Below are positions 26,201-32,980 of a stretch of DNA of 64,000 nt, piece after piece. The DNA lies in NCBI GenBank assembly GCA_036768485.1, contig JAVLUZ010000812.1, positions 124,001 to 188,000 on the forward strand, read 5' to 3'. Position numbers and translations under genes: made by a program. The notes below the pieces were generated by a model. It saw only the letters and a program-made list of their open reading frames with translations. It had not been told where the DNA came from and ran no database searches. The stretch's first letter is position 1. Every line of letters starts with the position of its first letter. Source of the DNA: Mermis nigrescens. Lineage: Eukaryota; Nematoda; Enoplea; Mermithida; Mermithidae.

Positions 26201-26439
26201 TCGGTCTCATAAAGTGTTTATGTTAACAAGTTTTGCATATACGAGTATGTATATCATGTTTTCTGCAGAAAATGAAAGGTGTAATGTGGGAATTTGAGGG
26301 CAACAAAGAGACGGCTATTGGTGTGATAACATTAACGAAGTTGTCCTCAAATAAAGCTATCCATTTAAACATTTTTGACGAGGTAGAAGTTATTTTGTCG
26401 GGCACAGAGGATCCGGTAAAATACGAGGTAAATTTTTGA
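7994..26439 (+). CDS. DIS3L2: DIS3L2-like 3'-5' exoribonuclease, 3' eleven exons (N-terminus missing)
   Basis: DIS3L2 is the cytoplasmic RNase II/R family enzyme that degrades uridylated RNAs such as pre-let-7, without the PIN domain of DIS3. Eleven exons (7994-8229, 10417-10570, 12181-12300, 14915-15016, 16147-16323, 16917-17115, 17376-17545, 18841-19135, 20937-21067, 23898-24002, 26269-26439) give 1,860 bp, 619 codons plus stop. Every junction keeps phase. The RNB acidic motif [11 protein letters not shown] and the RNB motif TSPIRRYPD are present. The first cold-shock region and the start codon are absent and should lie left of the window. About 14 residues expected between the tenth and eleventh exons are missing. 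A polyadenylation hexamer AATAAA lies at 26520-26525. Introns are packed with MITEs. Confidence 0.93.
8236..8645 (+). repeat. Family A repeat copy
   Basis: It runs from CAGACATGCTTAGCATGG to AGATCATGTATGGTC. Shared family marks, in order, are GTGCCTTTTTTGG, GGGTACGCGTC, TGACGATGCTCTATCTTTC, AACAAAATATAGT, GGCGCGAAGCGCTG, ACTTTTGAGCAAA, AATCGTGAATTCTGGG and a G-run then a C-run. It starts six bases after the preceding DIS3L2 exon. Confidence 0.75.
8646..10416. other. DIS3L2 intron, no gene seen
   Basis: Apart from the family A copy at its left edge, this intron is AT-rich and carries no repeat I could match confidently within the window. Open frames on both strands at about 9261-9588 have no recognisable domain and overlap one another. 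Confidence 0.5.
10417..10570 (+). CDS. DIS3L2: DIS3L2 exon, linker to RNB domain
   Basis: The acceptor is TTTACATAG and the donor is GTTCAT; phase 2 in, phase 0 out. It encodes [18 protein letters not shown], then [15 protein letters not shown] and TWTIPQ. The strongly conserved GEIEPETEG motif and TWTIP are diagnostic of the RNase II/R family just upstream of RNB. Confidence 0.92.
10819..11260 (-). mobile_element. Family D hAT-type MITE, TSD CTATGAAA
   Basis: It is flanked by an exact 8-bp duplication CTATGAAA (10811-10818 and 11261-11268). The right end is TTGTACAAAAAACACTG, the inverse of the family start; the left end is degenerate. Inside are two hairpins of the GCGCTTCGCGC kind (one mutated to GCGCTTAGCGC near 10949) and the TGTACAAAGA pairs. 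It lies in the DIS3L2 intron between 10570 and 12181. Confidence 0.87.
11269..12180. other. DIS3L2 intron remainder
   Basis: No exon is seen. A C-run patch at 11437-11485 followed by phrases like GGCCGTTTTCATG resembles the outer part of another dispersed MITE but could not be bounded. The rest is plain AT-rich DNA. Confidence 0.45.
12181..12300 (+). CDS. DIS3L2: DIS3L2 exon with RNB acidic catalytic motif
   Basis: The acceptor is CTATATATAG and the donor is GTAAAA; phase 0 on both sides. It encodes [15 protein letters not shown], then [14 protein letters not shown] and PDGFYE. In the RNase II/R family the aspartates of DPxxxxDxDDA hold the magnesium that cleaves RNA; all four are kept (codons at 12232, 12250, 12256, 12259). 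The frame would run on past the donor only into unrelated residues, so the splice is preferred. Confidence 0.95.
12369..13457. mobile_element. Family F inverted-repeat element, right arm split by a family D MITE
   Basis: The left arm (about 12369-12545) carries AGCAAATAAAAATGCTCCG, ACTAGGAAAATTTCCCTA, GCGCAGAAGCCATAGG and AAAATCGAAGTATATTTTGCGG. The same order appears inverted at 12830-12910 and 13346-13457, interrupted by the D element at 12911-13345. The arms are about 170 bp. A second copy lies at 60686-61496, where TA flanks both ends. No transposase is visible in the about 280-bp unique middle. Confidence 0.83.
12911..13345 (+). mobile_element. Family D hAT-type MITE nested in family F, TSD CTTCTGCG
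   Basis: It starts with CAGTGTTTTTTTGTAC and is flanked by an exact 8-bp duplication CTTCTGCG (12903-12910 and 13346-13353). Joining the flanks rebuilds the right arm of the family F element, which matches its left arm. Two hairpins are present (GGCGCGAAGCGCC at 13121-13133 and GGCGCGGAGCGCC near 13211). The right end is shortened to CGAATACGTG. Confidence 0.9.
13530..14312. repeat. Direct repeat of about 310 bp, two copies spaced 474 bp
   Basis: Units at about 13530-13840 and 14003-14312 share TTCGTCTCGAACCCTTTACAC, CACAGATCAAGAAAT, TTGGACTGCACAGAAACC, TTGAGTTAGATAAGC and ATTCGTAATCTACAACTCAG, with point differences. They are rich in TTTACAC/GTGTAAA and TTGAGTGT, like the 58.8-60.6 kb region. 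They lie in a DIS3L2 intron and code for nothing recognisable. Confidence 0.8.
14313..14914. other. DIS3L2 intron remainder
   Basis: No exon or bounded repeat is seen. The start (14330-14390) continues the GTGTAAAC-rich texture of the preceding direct repeats; the rest is AT-rich with no feature. Confidence 0.45.
14915..15016 (+). CDS. DIS3L2: DIS3L2 exon, RNB domain core
   Basis: The acceptor is TATACATAG and the donor is GTAGAG; 34 codons, phase 0 both sides. It reads [12 protein letters not shown], then [30 protein letters not shown] and ERATSVYL are hallmark RNB motifs; the first aspartate of the HIADV strand lies near the catalytic pocket. No ATG is present, so it is missed by simple frame searches. 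Confidence 0.93.
15017..16146. other. DIS3L2 intron, no gene seen
   Basis: AT-rich. A G-rich patch near 15590-15640 (GGGCGTGGC, GGGCGAGG, CCAGGGAGGGG) and CCCCCTCTC at 15961 look like the two ends of an old inverted-repeat insertion but no target duplication was found. Confidence 0.4.
16147..16323 (+). CDS. DIS3L2: DIS3L2 exon, RNB domain
   Basis: The acceptor is CATGTTTAG and the donor is GTGTGT; 59 codons, phase 0 both sides. It encodes [19 protein letters not shown], then [11 protein letters not shown], and [20 protein letters not shown]. [15 protein letters not shown] and the I(R/K)S..KL.Y..AQ pattern are typical of all RNB proteins. Confidence 0.95.
16324..16916. other. DIS3L2 intron, no repeat recognised
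   Basis: AT-rich DNA between two RNB exons. I see no gene, RNA or bounded repeat in it. Confidence 0.5.
16917..17115 (+). CDS. DIS3L2: DIS3L2 exon, RNB domain
   Basis: The acceptor is TTTCTGGCAG and the donor is GTGTGG; phase 0 in, phase 1 out. It encodes [35 protein letters not shown], and [19 protein letters not shown]. The [16 protein letters not shown] stretch is characteristic of the DIS3 subgroup rather than bacterial RNase R. Confidence 0.94.
17376..17545 (+). CDS. DIS3L2: DIS3L2 exon, RNB domain
   Basis: The acceptor is CTTTCGGCAG and the donor is GTAAGT; phase 1 in, phase 0 out. It encodes [30 protein letters not shown] and [18 protein letters not shown] and LRRHP are near-invariant RNB motifs forming the RNA channel. 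Confidence 0.95.
17650..17936 (+). repeat. Degenerate family A repeat
   Basis: Recognisable in order: AATGGGAATTCCG, TCGACGTTTAAGACGG, GGCACGAAGCGCCG (17825-17838), AAAATCGATAATTCTGGGGG. It is cut on the right by the family D element that follows. Confidence 0.55.
17937..18333 (+). mobile_element. Family D hAT-type MITE
   Basis: It runs from GTATTTTTGTGCAAGG to GAATACAAAAATAC with hairpins GGCGCGAAGCGCT (18102) and GGCGCGAAGCGCC (18192-18204). It matches the complete copy at 43216-43959 with one inner module. The end sequences are worn and only an imperfect candidate 8-bp duplication is seen, so the borders are approximate. Confidence 0.75.
18332..18705 (+). repeat. Family A repeat copy
   Basis: It runs from CAGACGTTTACAACATGG to CAGATCATGTACGGTC, sharing GGATACGCGTCAAAAAC, TGACGATGCTCTATCTTTC, TAGAACAAAATATGG, GGCGCGTAGCTCCG, AATCGTGAATTCTGGG and the closing G-run with the other copies. 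It ends about 135 bp before the next DIS3L2 exon. Confidence 0.75.
18841..19135 (+). CDS. DIS3L2: DIS3L2 exon, end of RNB domain
   Basis: The acceptor is TTCGTTTTAG and the donor is GTAACA; phase 0 in, phase 1 out. It encodes [12 protein letters not shown], then [33 protein letters not shown] and [20 protein letters not shown]...[11 protein letters not shown]...HR.L is the signature of the RNB C-terminal half; the arginines contact RNA near the active site. Confidence 0.96.
19136..20490. other. DIS3L2 intron with a GC-rich hairpin
   Basis: No exon is seen. A phrase CCCCTATCCAGGATTCGG near 19578-19598 belongs to the dispersed GTGGCGGATC-like motif group. A 75-bp GC-rich inverted repeat lies at 19863-19937 in otherwise AT-rich DNA. 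The rest is plain. Confidence 0.45.
19863..19937. repeat. GC-rich inverted repeat
   Basis: AGCCCCAGG at the left pairs with CCTGGGGC at the right, with further nested pairings (TCGGGGC/GCCCCG). It stands out sharply from the AT-rich intron. It may be the folded end of an element or a structured RNA part; I cannot tell which. Confidence 0.5.
20491..20668. mobile_element. Family J hAT-type MITE, TSD CGGCTGCA
   Basis: It starts CAGGCACGC and ends GCGCGCCTG-like (TACGCGCCTG), flanked by an exact 8-bp duplication CGGCTGCA (20483-20490 and 20669-20676). The inside has the C-run CGGACCCCCC, CAGAAAAATCGGAAAAAT and TTGGTGTTGGTCCCCCC. A second copy is at 55062-55230. Confidence 0.88.
20937..21067 (+). 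CDS. DIS3L2: DIS3L2 exon, RNB to S1 junction
   Basis: The acceptor is TAAATATAG and the donor is GTACGT; phase 1 in, phase 0 out. It encodes [40 protein letters not shown] and FVK. The A.HCN.RK..AK..SE.S..LFF pattern marks the end of the RNB fold in eukaryotic DIS3-type proteins. The exon has no ATG-initiated frame of its own. Confidence 0.93.
21068..23897. other. Long DIS3L2 intron
   Basis: Contains the partial family D copy at 21225-21475. Other items are a GC-rich block with GGCCGGGACCTGG and CGGGCGCCCGG near 22795-22880, and a short G-rich/C-rich bracketed segment at 23545-23800 (GGGTGGGTTTGGGGG ... CTGAACCCCAGACGGGCC), which probably is another MITE. No gene is seen. Confidence 0.45.
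21225..21475 (+). mobile_element. Family D MITE, left part missing
   Basis: It shares with the complete copies AGACTCAAAACGGCACGAAGCG, CATTTCGGCGCGAAGTGCC, TCTTTGTACATGTAC and the closing CCAAATACAAAAAAACC. The left third of the element is absent. Confidence 0.65.
23898..24002 (+). CDS. DIS3L2: DIS3L2 exon, S1-like domain start
   Basis: The acceptor is TTACTGTTAG and the donor is GTATGA; 35 codons, phase 0 both sides. It encodes [20 protein letters not shown], then [23 protein letters not shown]....FDV.....G..KRIYC is the start of the C-terminal S1/OB region in DIS3L2. Confidence 0.92.
24003..26268. other. DIS3L2 intron, possibly hiding a short exon
   Basis: About 14 residues found in relatives between RIYCN and the next exon are not seen, so a small exon whose length is a multiple of three could lie here. 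I could not identify it. Visible repeats are a GCGCGAAGCGC hairpin near 24918, C-run/G-run edges at 25170 and 25660-25860, and GAGGCGCGTATCCAGG at 24711 of the GTGGCGGATC-like group. Confidence 0.45.
26269..26439 (+). CDS. DIS3L2: DIS3L2 probable terminal exon, S1-like domain
   Basis: The acceptor is TTTTCTGCAG; the frame reads [14 protein letters not shown], then [25 protein letters not shown] and DPVKYEVNF before TGA at 26437-26439. It matches the end of DIS3L2, where a beta-barrel closes the protein. A usable donor GAG|GTAAAT sits at 26428/26429, so one more tiny exon cannot be excluded, but AATAAA only 81 bp after the stop favours termination here. Confidence 0.8.
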   Translation, partial: KMKGVMWEFEGNKETAIGVITLTKLSSNKAIHLNIFDEVEVILSGTEDPVKYEVNF

Positions 26440-26519
26440 ATATCAATCCTTTCGATTTTTGCTATATTCGTCGTATACGAGTAGAAACTCAAACATCCGG
26501 ACTGTTTTCAGCCAATTCT

Positions 26520-26525
26520 AATAAA
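26520..26525 (+). terminator. Polyadenylation hexamer AATAAA for DIS3L2
   Basis: AATAAA lies 81 bases after the TGA of the proposed last DIS3L2 exon, a usual distance. It is a single hexamer in AT-rich DNA, so it could be chance; its position supports ending the gene here. Confidence 0.5.
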
Positions 26526-28005
26526 ATAGATGGCTCCTTTTGTTGTAAAGAAATGGCAATGGCGGATTTAGAGGGGGCGGGGGGGCGGCCGCCCCTGTCA
26601 TCAAAAAAGATTCGGGCGCAATGCAGAATAGTTGTATATTTTTTGATGATTTTAGCCATTTTTATCATGATTTTTCAAATTTTTTCGGCGATTCGCGCCG
26701 GGAAAGTACTCATTAATTACTTTTACTGGTTTTCTTGGCGCTCTAATTAACTTAAATTTACGTCAGAAGAGTTGTTTGTGAACAGAACAAAGATGTAGCT
26801 CCTACAATGATTTCTCGAGTTATTCGGCGATTTGTGTCGATTTCTGCAATAATTTTGCGAGTTTTTCATTATAAAAACTTTCGAAAATTTCGAAAAATTT
26901 TATTTTTTTGCATCAGAAATAATTTTGCCTATCAAAAGACGGCGAGAACAAGGGTACTTCGAGCATAATGTACGAATTTTTGGACACTGATACTTTTAGG
27001 AAAATTTTAGGTTCCGCCCTCCCTGTCAGAAAATCCTGAATCTGCCACTTAGAAATGGGCTTTTGATAATAGTTTGAAATAATTGGTCGTTCATAATGAC
27101 TGTTAGTCAATAATTTTCGTCGGAAATATTGGGTAATATCGAAAATGTACATGCATATTAGAAAATATGCTGCCAGAAATTTGGAAGGAATTTTTGGGAG
27201 CATTGATGACGATTCGGTCTAAGGGCAGAGATATACATCTCAAAATTTTGGTTGGGGTCTCTGGCCATTATTAGAGGGGTTAATTATCTTCGATTTTTTG
27301 CCAAAAACACCTGACAACGGTCAAAAAATTCCGATTTTCCGATTTTTTTCGAAAATCGGATGTTTAAAAATTTTCTGGTTTGGGGGGGGTGGGGACGACC
27401 AACTTTGGGTGGGGATCATCATCCCTCTCTTATATGTATGGGCAGAGAATAATAATTAAGCCGCGACTTTCGGTCACTAAAACTATATTTTCTAGGCATT
27501 ATAGACCTCGCCATGTGGCATTTGTATAGAATTATCTTTTCAACTCAACGAAACTTTGCATGTTCGGGCTGGTTTACCTTGCTTATCCTGCTTCTGTATG
27601 TTTTGATAAGGGATAAAACTCTTAATGTTAAATATTCATAGAGAGATTGTATGGGTGATCGCACACCTAATTGAAAAGTATGGCCGGTCTGGGAATCAAA
27701 TATTGAACATAATAGATCTTAAACGGTTTGAAAAGTGGCAAATAACCTGTCAATATAACAGAGACAACTTCCTTTACGGTCCGCATACATACGACTTATG
27801 CAGATGATTTCAGACATTTTTGCAAAAACTTTTAAGTTCATCTTTTTTTGCTTAATTTGCTTCATCTCTGCCAAAAAATTCCATTTTCTCTATTGGCGCA
27901 TTTCTGGTCTCTTGCAAATCTTTTAACAAAAATGTTCGACCTATAGTTTTTCGACCAATTTACTATGACATTACGCACGTAACCCCACCCAAAATCGGTC
28001 GTCCC
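26526..28005. other. Intergenic DNA with MITE-like edges
   Basis: No gene is seen. A G-run and GCGGCCGCCCC at 26570-26600 followed by TTCGGCGATTCGCGCC (26684-26699), with AATCCTGAATCTGCCACTT at 27033-27051 inverted at the other side, suggest one element of about 490 bp (26555-27050). A second G-run edge lies at 27380-27400. No exact duplications were found. Confidence 0.45.
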
Positions 28006-28233
28006 CATAGGTCGGCAGCACCGAAATTTTGGGGGTGCAATCTTTCAAAGGTCAAAAATGGTCTTAGAAATCGTGGTATGGCGAAAAAACTACCATTTTT
28101 CAACGTTTCTCATCGAGCACTATCCATTGGCCTTAAAAAATTGCGAAAAAAACAATAAAAATTTCAAAAATTGGATTCTGGAGGGGTATTCGGTTCTCTA
28201 AGGGGGTGCATACCTCATCCATGCCCATATGTG
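28006..28233 (+). mobile_element. Family B hAT-type MITE, TSD GTCGTCCC
   Basis: Exact 8-bp duplication GTCGTCCC at 27998-28005 and 28234-28241. It starts CATAGGTCGGCAGCACC and ends CATGCCCATATGTG. Inside are TATGGCGAAAAAAC, CATCGAGCACTATCCATTGG and GGGTGCATACCTC, the shared marks of family B. Confidence 0.9.
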
Positions 28234-28789
28234 GTCGTCCCCCATCCCCCCACCCCAAAGCCTGAAAATTTTTGACCCGTAACCCCGATTTTTGGGAAAA
28301 ATTGATTTTTTTGACAGTTTGTACGTGTTTTTTCTACGTTTTTGACCAAAAATTGAAGGTCATTAACCCCCTAAAACGGACCGGGGACCTTCAGTGTTGA
28401 ACCTTCACATGTAAGATACATAATATTAATTTTAGGTATATAATATTAGTATATAATGATTAATCGCAATCGCATTTAGCGCTGTCGTGTTTTTTTATAG
28501 GCTAAGCTGAAGCTAAGCAGTGATTGATTACGCTTCATCGTTATTGTTCGCTTTGTAAGTTCTAAGTTTTCCGTTGTCACGTTGTATACGTAGAATTCTG
28601 AAAGTTTTTTCAAGCAAATGGGGCGGGGCTTCGCTGTCCATTCCCTACGTCAAACATAATTATTTTCTAGCTTTTTTGAGACCGTTTTGATTTTTTAAAA
28701 CTTGAATTTCTTCATATTTTCTAGATATTTCCGGTTTTGTCCTTTTGAACTCCAACTCAAAAGTCTTTTTGTTTATTATGAGTTGCATC

Positions 28790-29021
28790 CACACCTGGGC
28801 GTGGGGGTATGCAGTCCCCCCAGAAATCAAAATACCCTCCCAGCATTCAATTTTTTTAAATTTTTTTCGTTTTTTTTCGCAATTTTTTGATGCCAATGGA
28901 TAGTGGTCGATGAGAAACGTCGAAAAATGGTGTTTTTTCGCCATACCACCATTTTTAAGGCAATTTTTTTGACTTTTGAAAAATCTTGCACCCCCTTGAA
29001 TTTTCTTGCTGCCCACGTATG
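28790..29021 (-). mobile_element. Family B MITE, reverse orientation
   Basis: It starts CACACCTGGGCGTGGGGG and ends CTGCCCACGTATG, the inverse of the plus-strand copies, with CCAATGGATAGTG and GTTTTTTCGCCATACC inside. The flanks GTTGCATC and ATTGCACC differ at two of eight bases, consistent with a worn target duplication. Confidence 0.85.
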
Positions 29022-29262
29022 ATTGCACCTGGTGAGCTCGCTTATACACAGATAGTATAATCTTAATCCAGGATTTTATTTTAGGGGAACAACGCAAGCT
29101 TTTTATGCTTCGATATCTCGAGAATCTTTGAGAGAAAGACCAAATGAAGGGCTTTAAGACAAGCGAAGCTTGGCAAAATTTTCACACCTAAATACTTAAA
29201 TATGGACTTGTTGAAAACATACTATATAAAAAACAATAAATCCAGCTTGGGGCACTAGTAAA

Positions 29263-29653
29263 CACACCTGGGCAATGCCCCATATCGGCCCATCACCAGG
29301 ACGGGCCGAACCAAAAGTTGGACGGGGCGAATGGTTAACTTGGACGGGGCTATGTTTTGTACAGGGAGAAAATTTTTGGAGATAATATAAGGAGGAGCCA
29401 GATACAGTTTATCATTATCAGTTTGCAAAACATCCACAGGAACCATCTTATTACACTGTTCGACACCTTTTTAATGGATGCACCCACCTTTTTCAGTTAC
29501 TGACCCACTGATTAAGCTGAACGACCCACCTTTTTCAGGCACGGATCAATTTTTTTTCCAGGAACAGACCCACCTTTTTCAGTATCTAGGGACCCACCTA
29601 CCCTTTTTGCTGGAAGTTGGACGGGGCGAACCGTCAGCCATTGCCCAGGTATG
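29263..29653. mobile_element. hAT-type MITE with internal short repeats, TSD CTAGTAAA
   Basis: The ends CACACCTGGGCAATG and CATTGCCCAGGTATG are inverted repeats; the 8-bp duplication CTAGTAAA at 29255-29262 and 29654-29661 is exact. Inside are two sets of short repeats: TTGGACGGGGC three times (29316, 29340 and 29616) and CCCACCTTTTTCAG four times (about 29484-29592). The end sequence is close to that of family B, but the interior is unrelated. Confidence 0.9.
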
Positions 29654-30506
29654 CTAGTAAATAGAGAAATATTGGGTTTACTCAAAATGATGTGAAAAGC
29701 CTGTTTGGTAGCTTTTAATTAAAATGAAATTTTTGAATCCTTTTCCTTTTAGTGTCTCCTGTGGTAAAAATACTCCTTAATCGTGCAATTTCGAATCCTT
29801 GTTAATGAAAAAGCCGTTACAAACCCACTACTACACCACTGCTTTTTTTGTATGAGCGAAAAAATTTTTGTACATAAAATATATAGATATGCTATTAAAT
29901 GTACACATTTTTACATTCGTCACTTATCCGTGACCCGCACGCTTCACAAAAAGTGTAACTTTGTCCTAAATTCAGTTCTTTATATTAGTTCAGCGCGAAG
30001 CGCCAAAATGTTCATGAGTCTTAGGTTGAATTTACACATGAAATTCGACTCAGAAAGTTAAAATAACTTGTGTTACACAATCATAGACAATAAAGCTATT
30101 GCAATATGCTAACTGAATCTCATAATAAAGACCGATTTTCTTATAAATTTAATGCAACGCAAAGATAAAAAAGTCAATTTTATCTTCAAACGACAGAAAA
30201 TAGTGCAAAGTTGTTTAATGGTTCTTTTTTCTGCATAAAATCTTTATAAAACAGTAGAGATAGATGTAAAAGATGCTTAAATCTGTACAAAGAAGCTTAA
30301 AGATAGATTTTGGAGTGTTTAATGCCCGCGCTTGGAGCTAAATATATTGTAATTACGATATTCGACTTGAAGCGCCGAAAATTTTTTATAATTTCGCTAG
30401 AAAATACTCAAAAACCATTAAAATTACTATTACTCTGCTCCAAAAAGTCTTTATACATTGTACAAAGATGGCTCCAAAATTTTTGTATCAGCCTCAAAAT
30501 CTTTCG
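29654..30506. other. Worn family D-like sequence
   Basis: Scattered matches to family D are visible: TTCAGCGCGAAGCGCC at 29990-30005, GAAGCGCCGAAAATTTT near 30369, and TCTTTATACATTGTACAAAGATGG near 30447-30470. Borders are lost. No gene is seen. Confidence 0.45.
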
Positions 30507-30665
30507 GGAAAAAACACCATTTTTAAACGTATCTCATCAAGCACTATCCATTGGCATCAAAAATTGCGATACGAACAGAGAAATTTTAAAAATTGAATCC
30601 CGGTGGGGAGGTATTTTGGTTCCTCGGGGGTTCGGGGTGCAGACCCCCAACCCCCACGCCCAGGT
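30507..30665 (+). mobile_element. Family B MITE, 5'-truncated
   Basis: Begins abruptly in the AAAACACCATTTTTAAACG part of family B and runs through the G-run section to CCCACGCCCAGGT. The Foldback-like element follows directly. Confidence 0.75.
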
Positions 30666-30693
30666 GTGGTGACTCGTGTGCGGAAAATTGCTC

Positions 30694-31200
30694 GCCAACA
30701 ATTGCTCGCCCAGCAATTGCTCGCTCAGCAATTGCTCGCCAATACTTGTTTGCTCGCCCAGCAATTGCTCGCCCAGCAATTGCTAGCCAGCATTGCTCGC
30801 TCAGCAATTGCTCGCCCAGCAATAGCTCGCCCAGCAATTGCTCGCCCAGCAATTGCTCGCCCAGCAATTGCTCGCCCAGCAAATGCTCGCCCAGCAATTG
30901 CTAGCCCAGCAATTGCTCGCTCAGCAATTCCTCGCTCAGCAATTGCTCGCCCAGCAGTTGCTCGCCCGGCTATTTCTCGCCCAGCAATTCCTCGCTCAGA
31001 AATTCCTCGCCCAGCAATTGCTCGCCAAACAATTGCTCGCTCAGCAATTGCTCGCCAACTATTGTTCGCCAACTATTGCTCGCCTAGCAATTGCTTGCTA
31101 AATGGTTGCTCGACGAACCATTGCTCGCTTAACAATTGCTCGCCAATCACCAACAATTGCTAGCCGAACGATTACTTGCTGAGCGATTGCTCGCCAGTGA
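30694..31200 (+). repeat. 15-bp minisatellite array (left arm)
   Basis: About thirty units of GCTCGCCCAGCAATT with variants (TCAG, CTAG, unit deletions). Each unit contains the palindrome CAATTG. Because 15 is a multiple of three, all frames stay open on both strands, producing long but meaningless reading frames. Confidence 0.93.
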
Positions 31201-31664
31201 ATTGATCACATGGGAATCGCTCTCTAAGCATTGTTGCTTCTCATTTCTTCGAATCAGCAATTGTCATTCTATATTAGAATCATATACGCTATAAAGATGG
31301 AACTGCGTTGGCGGTGGCGAGCACCTGTCGACTTTATTGAGTGCATTAAAACTGAAAATTAAGATTGAACGAATTAAAAATCATTTTAGTACTCTAAAAG
31401 CGAATACTTCCAAACTGAAACTACTGCTTCTTCTCTCTTTCCTACCAAAAACGAAACAATCTGTACATAGATAAAAGTATGAGCGCAAATGTATGCAACA
31501 TCACGGCAGAACTGAATTTAATTAAAATAAATGAGAGAAGTAAAAGAAGAAAAAGCTTTTTTCAAATTTTTTTTCTTTTTTTAAGTTTTAAATTTAAATT
31601 TAAATAAAAATTCAAATAAATGAGAAGCAACAATGCCCAGGAGCGGTTCCCATGTGATCAATTC

Positions 31665-31905
31665 ACTGGCGAGCAATTGCTCAGCAAGTAATCGTATGGC
31701 TACAATTGTTGGTGATTGGCGAGCCATTGCTGGTCGAGCAATTGCTGAGCGAGCAATTGCTGGGCGAGCAACTGCTGGGCGAACAATTACTGGCCGAACA
31801 ATTGCTGGGCGAGCAATTGCTAGGCGAGCAATTGCTGGGCGAGCAATTGCTAGGCGAGCAATTGTTGGCGAGCAATGGTTCTCGAGCAATTGTTGGCGAG
31901 CAATT
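31665..31905 (-). repeat. 15-bp minisatellite array (right arm)
   Basis: The same unit in reverse orientation (GCGAGCAATTGCTGG), about fifteen copies. The two arrays differ in copy number, so the arms evolved independently by slippage after formation. Confidence 0.92.
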
Positions 31906-31925
31906 TTCCGGTAATCGTGGTGACT

Positions 31926-32224
31926 ACCACGTATGGGCGTATGTATATGGAGGGTTTGGATTCCTGTAGTCCGTTTCATTCCAAGCGTTTTTTTAATTTG
32001 TTACTTTTTGATTGTTTTTCGAATTTTTTTATGTTCTTTTTATTTTCGCTCATCTTATTACTGTATTAGTTTTTATTGCACGAATAACTTCTTCAATTAT
32101 GCTCTCATAGCGGCTGGTACTCTTCGTATTTACGTTTAAAGTGCTCTGCCGTAACGACCTGAACCGTAAAATATTCTATTACAGTAATAAGCCGTAAAGC
32201 GAAAATGGGCTGTTTGGAATGGAG
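31926..32224. other. AT-rich spacer
   Basis: No gene is seen. A phrase GCGAAAATGGGCTGTTTGGAATGGA at 32199-32223 recurs at 49434-49458, hinting at a further dispersed repeat. Confidence 0.4.
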
Positions 32225-32862
32225 CAGACCATACATGATCTTGGGGAGTGCCCCCTTCAAAAAAATTTTCACCCCTCCACTGAATTCGCTATTTTGCGAA
32301 AGTTCCCGAAAATTTTCTAAAAATTCGTAGAAAAAGGAGCTTTTTCAAGCATTTTTTAGCTATTTGTTTGCTCAAAAGCACACGTGGGCATTGGAGTTTG
32401 GGGTATACACCCCTCAGAAAGCCAAATACCCCCCTCCCCCTCAGAAACCAAAGCACCCACCCAGAATTCAATTTTTGTAATTTTTTTTGTTTTTTCAGCA
32501 ATTTTTGATGCCGATAGTGCTCGATGAGAAATGTTGAAAAATTGTGTCGTTTTCACCATGTCAATATTTTTAGGACCATTTTTTGCCTTTCAGAATTTTG
32601 GTGCTGCCCACCTTATGCATGCTCAAAAAAGTAAAATTTTCAGCGCTTCGCGCCATATACTCATGTTTGAACTATATTTCGTTTAATTTTTTACTTTTTG
32701 ATTGTTTTTCGAATTTTTTTATGTTCTAATGCTCTACAAAGATCGAACATCGTCAGAAACGCCGAAAACTGTTTTTTATGCATACCCACCATTTTTGGGC
32801 CCAAAACAGGCACCTTAAATTCCCCCTCCAAGTTTCCCATGCTTTGCATGTCTGGAACAGAC
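32225..32862 (-). repeat. Family A repeat, split by a family B MITE
   Basis: Read in reverse it runs from CCAGACATGCAAAGCATGGG to AGATCATGTATGGTC, with the hairpin GGCGCGAAGCGCTG at 32640-32653. It is interrupted at 32379-32621. Removing that insert rejoins AGCTATTTGTTTGCTCAAAAG with the ordinary family sequence. Confidence 0.8.
32379..32621 (-). mobile_element. Family B MITE nested in family A, TSD CTCAAAAG/A
   Basis: Starts CACACGTGGGC, ends GCTGCCCACCTTATGCAT. The flanks CTCAAAAG (32371-32378) and CTCAAAAA (32622-32629) agree at seven of eight bases. Confidence 0.85.
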
Positions 32863-32980
32863 GTCGTACGTTTTCCTTTTTTAATCCCTCTGCAATGATA
32901 TCCGCGCATTGCTGCCTCGTACTGTGCATATGTAACAATATTTACTTTATTCTGTGGTCGAAATTTTCGATAATGCTTAC

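Larger units (their letters stand above)
30675..31916. mobile_element. Foldback-like element: inverted arms built of a 15-bp tandem repeat, TSD GTGGTGACT
   Basis: The left arm (30675-31243) is an array of the 15-mer GCTCGCCCAGCAATT, then a unique segment ending TTGTTGCTTCTCATT. The right arm (31620-31916) is the same in reverse: AATGAGAAGCAACAATG, then GCGAGCAATTGCTGG repeats, ending CAATTTTCC. A 376-bp loop (31244-31619) separates them. A direct repeat GTGGTGACT at 30666-30674 and 31917-31925 gives a 9-bp target duplication. Long inverted terminal repeats made of tandem short repeats with a 9-bp duplication are the plan of Drosophila Foldback elements. The outermost 6-7 bases of the arms do not match well. 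No transposase frame is visible. Confidence 0.85.

Noticed and set aside
30586..31163. Several long overlapping frames on both strands (up to 186 codons), all repeats of a few residues
   Set aside because: They arise because a 15-bp tandem unit keeps every frame open; the peptides are simple repeats with no domain.
30694..31905. Regular short repeats that could be taken for a CRISPR array
   Set aside because: The units are contiguous 15-mers without spacers, occur in inverted halves and sit in an animal-type genome.
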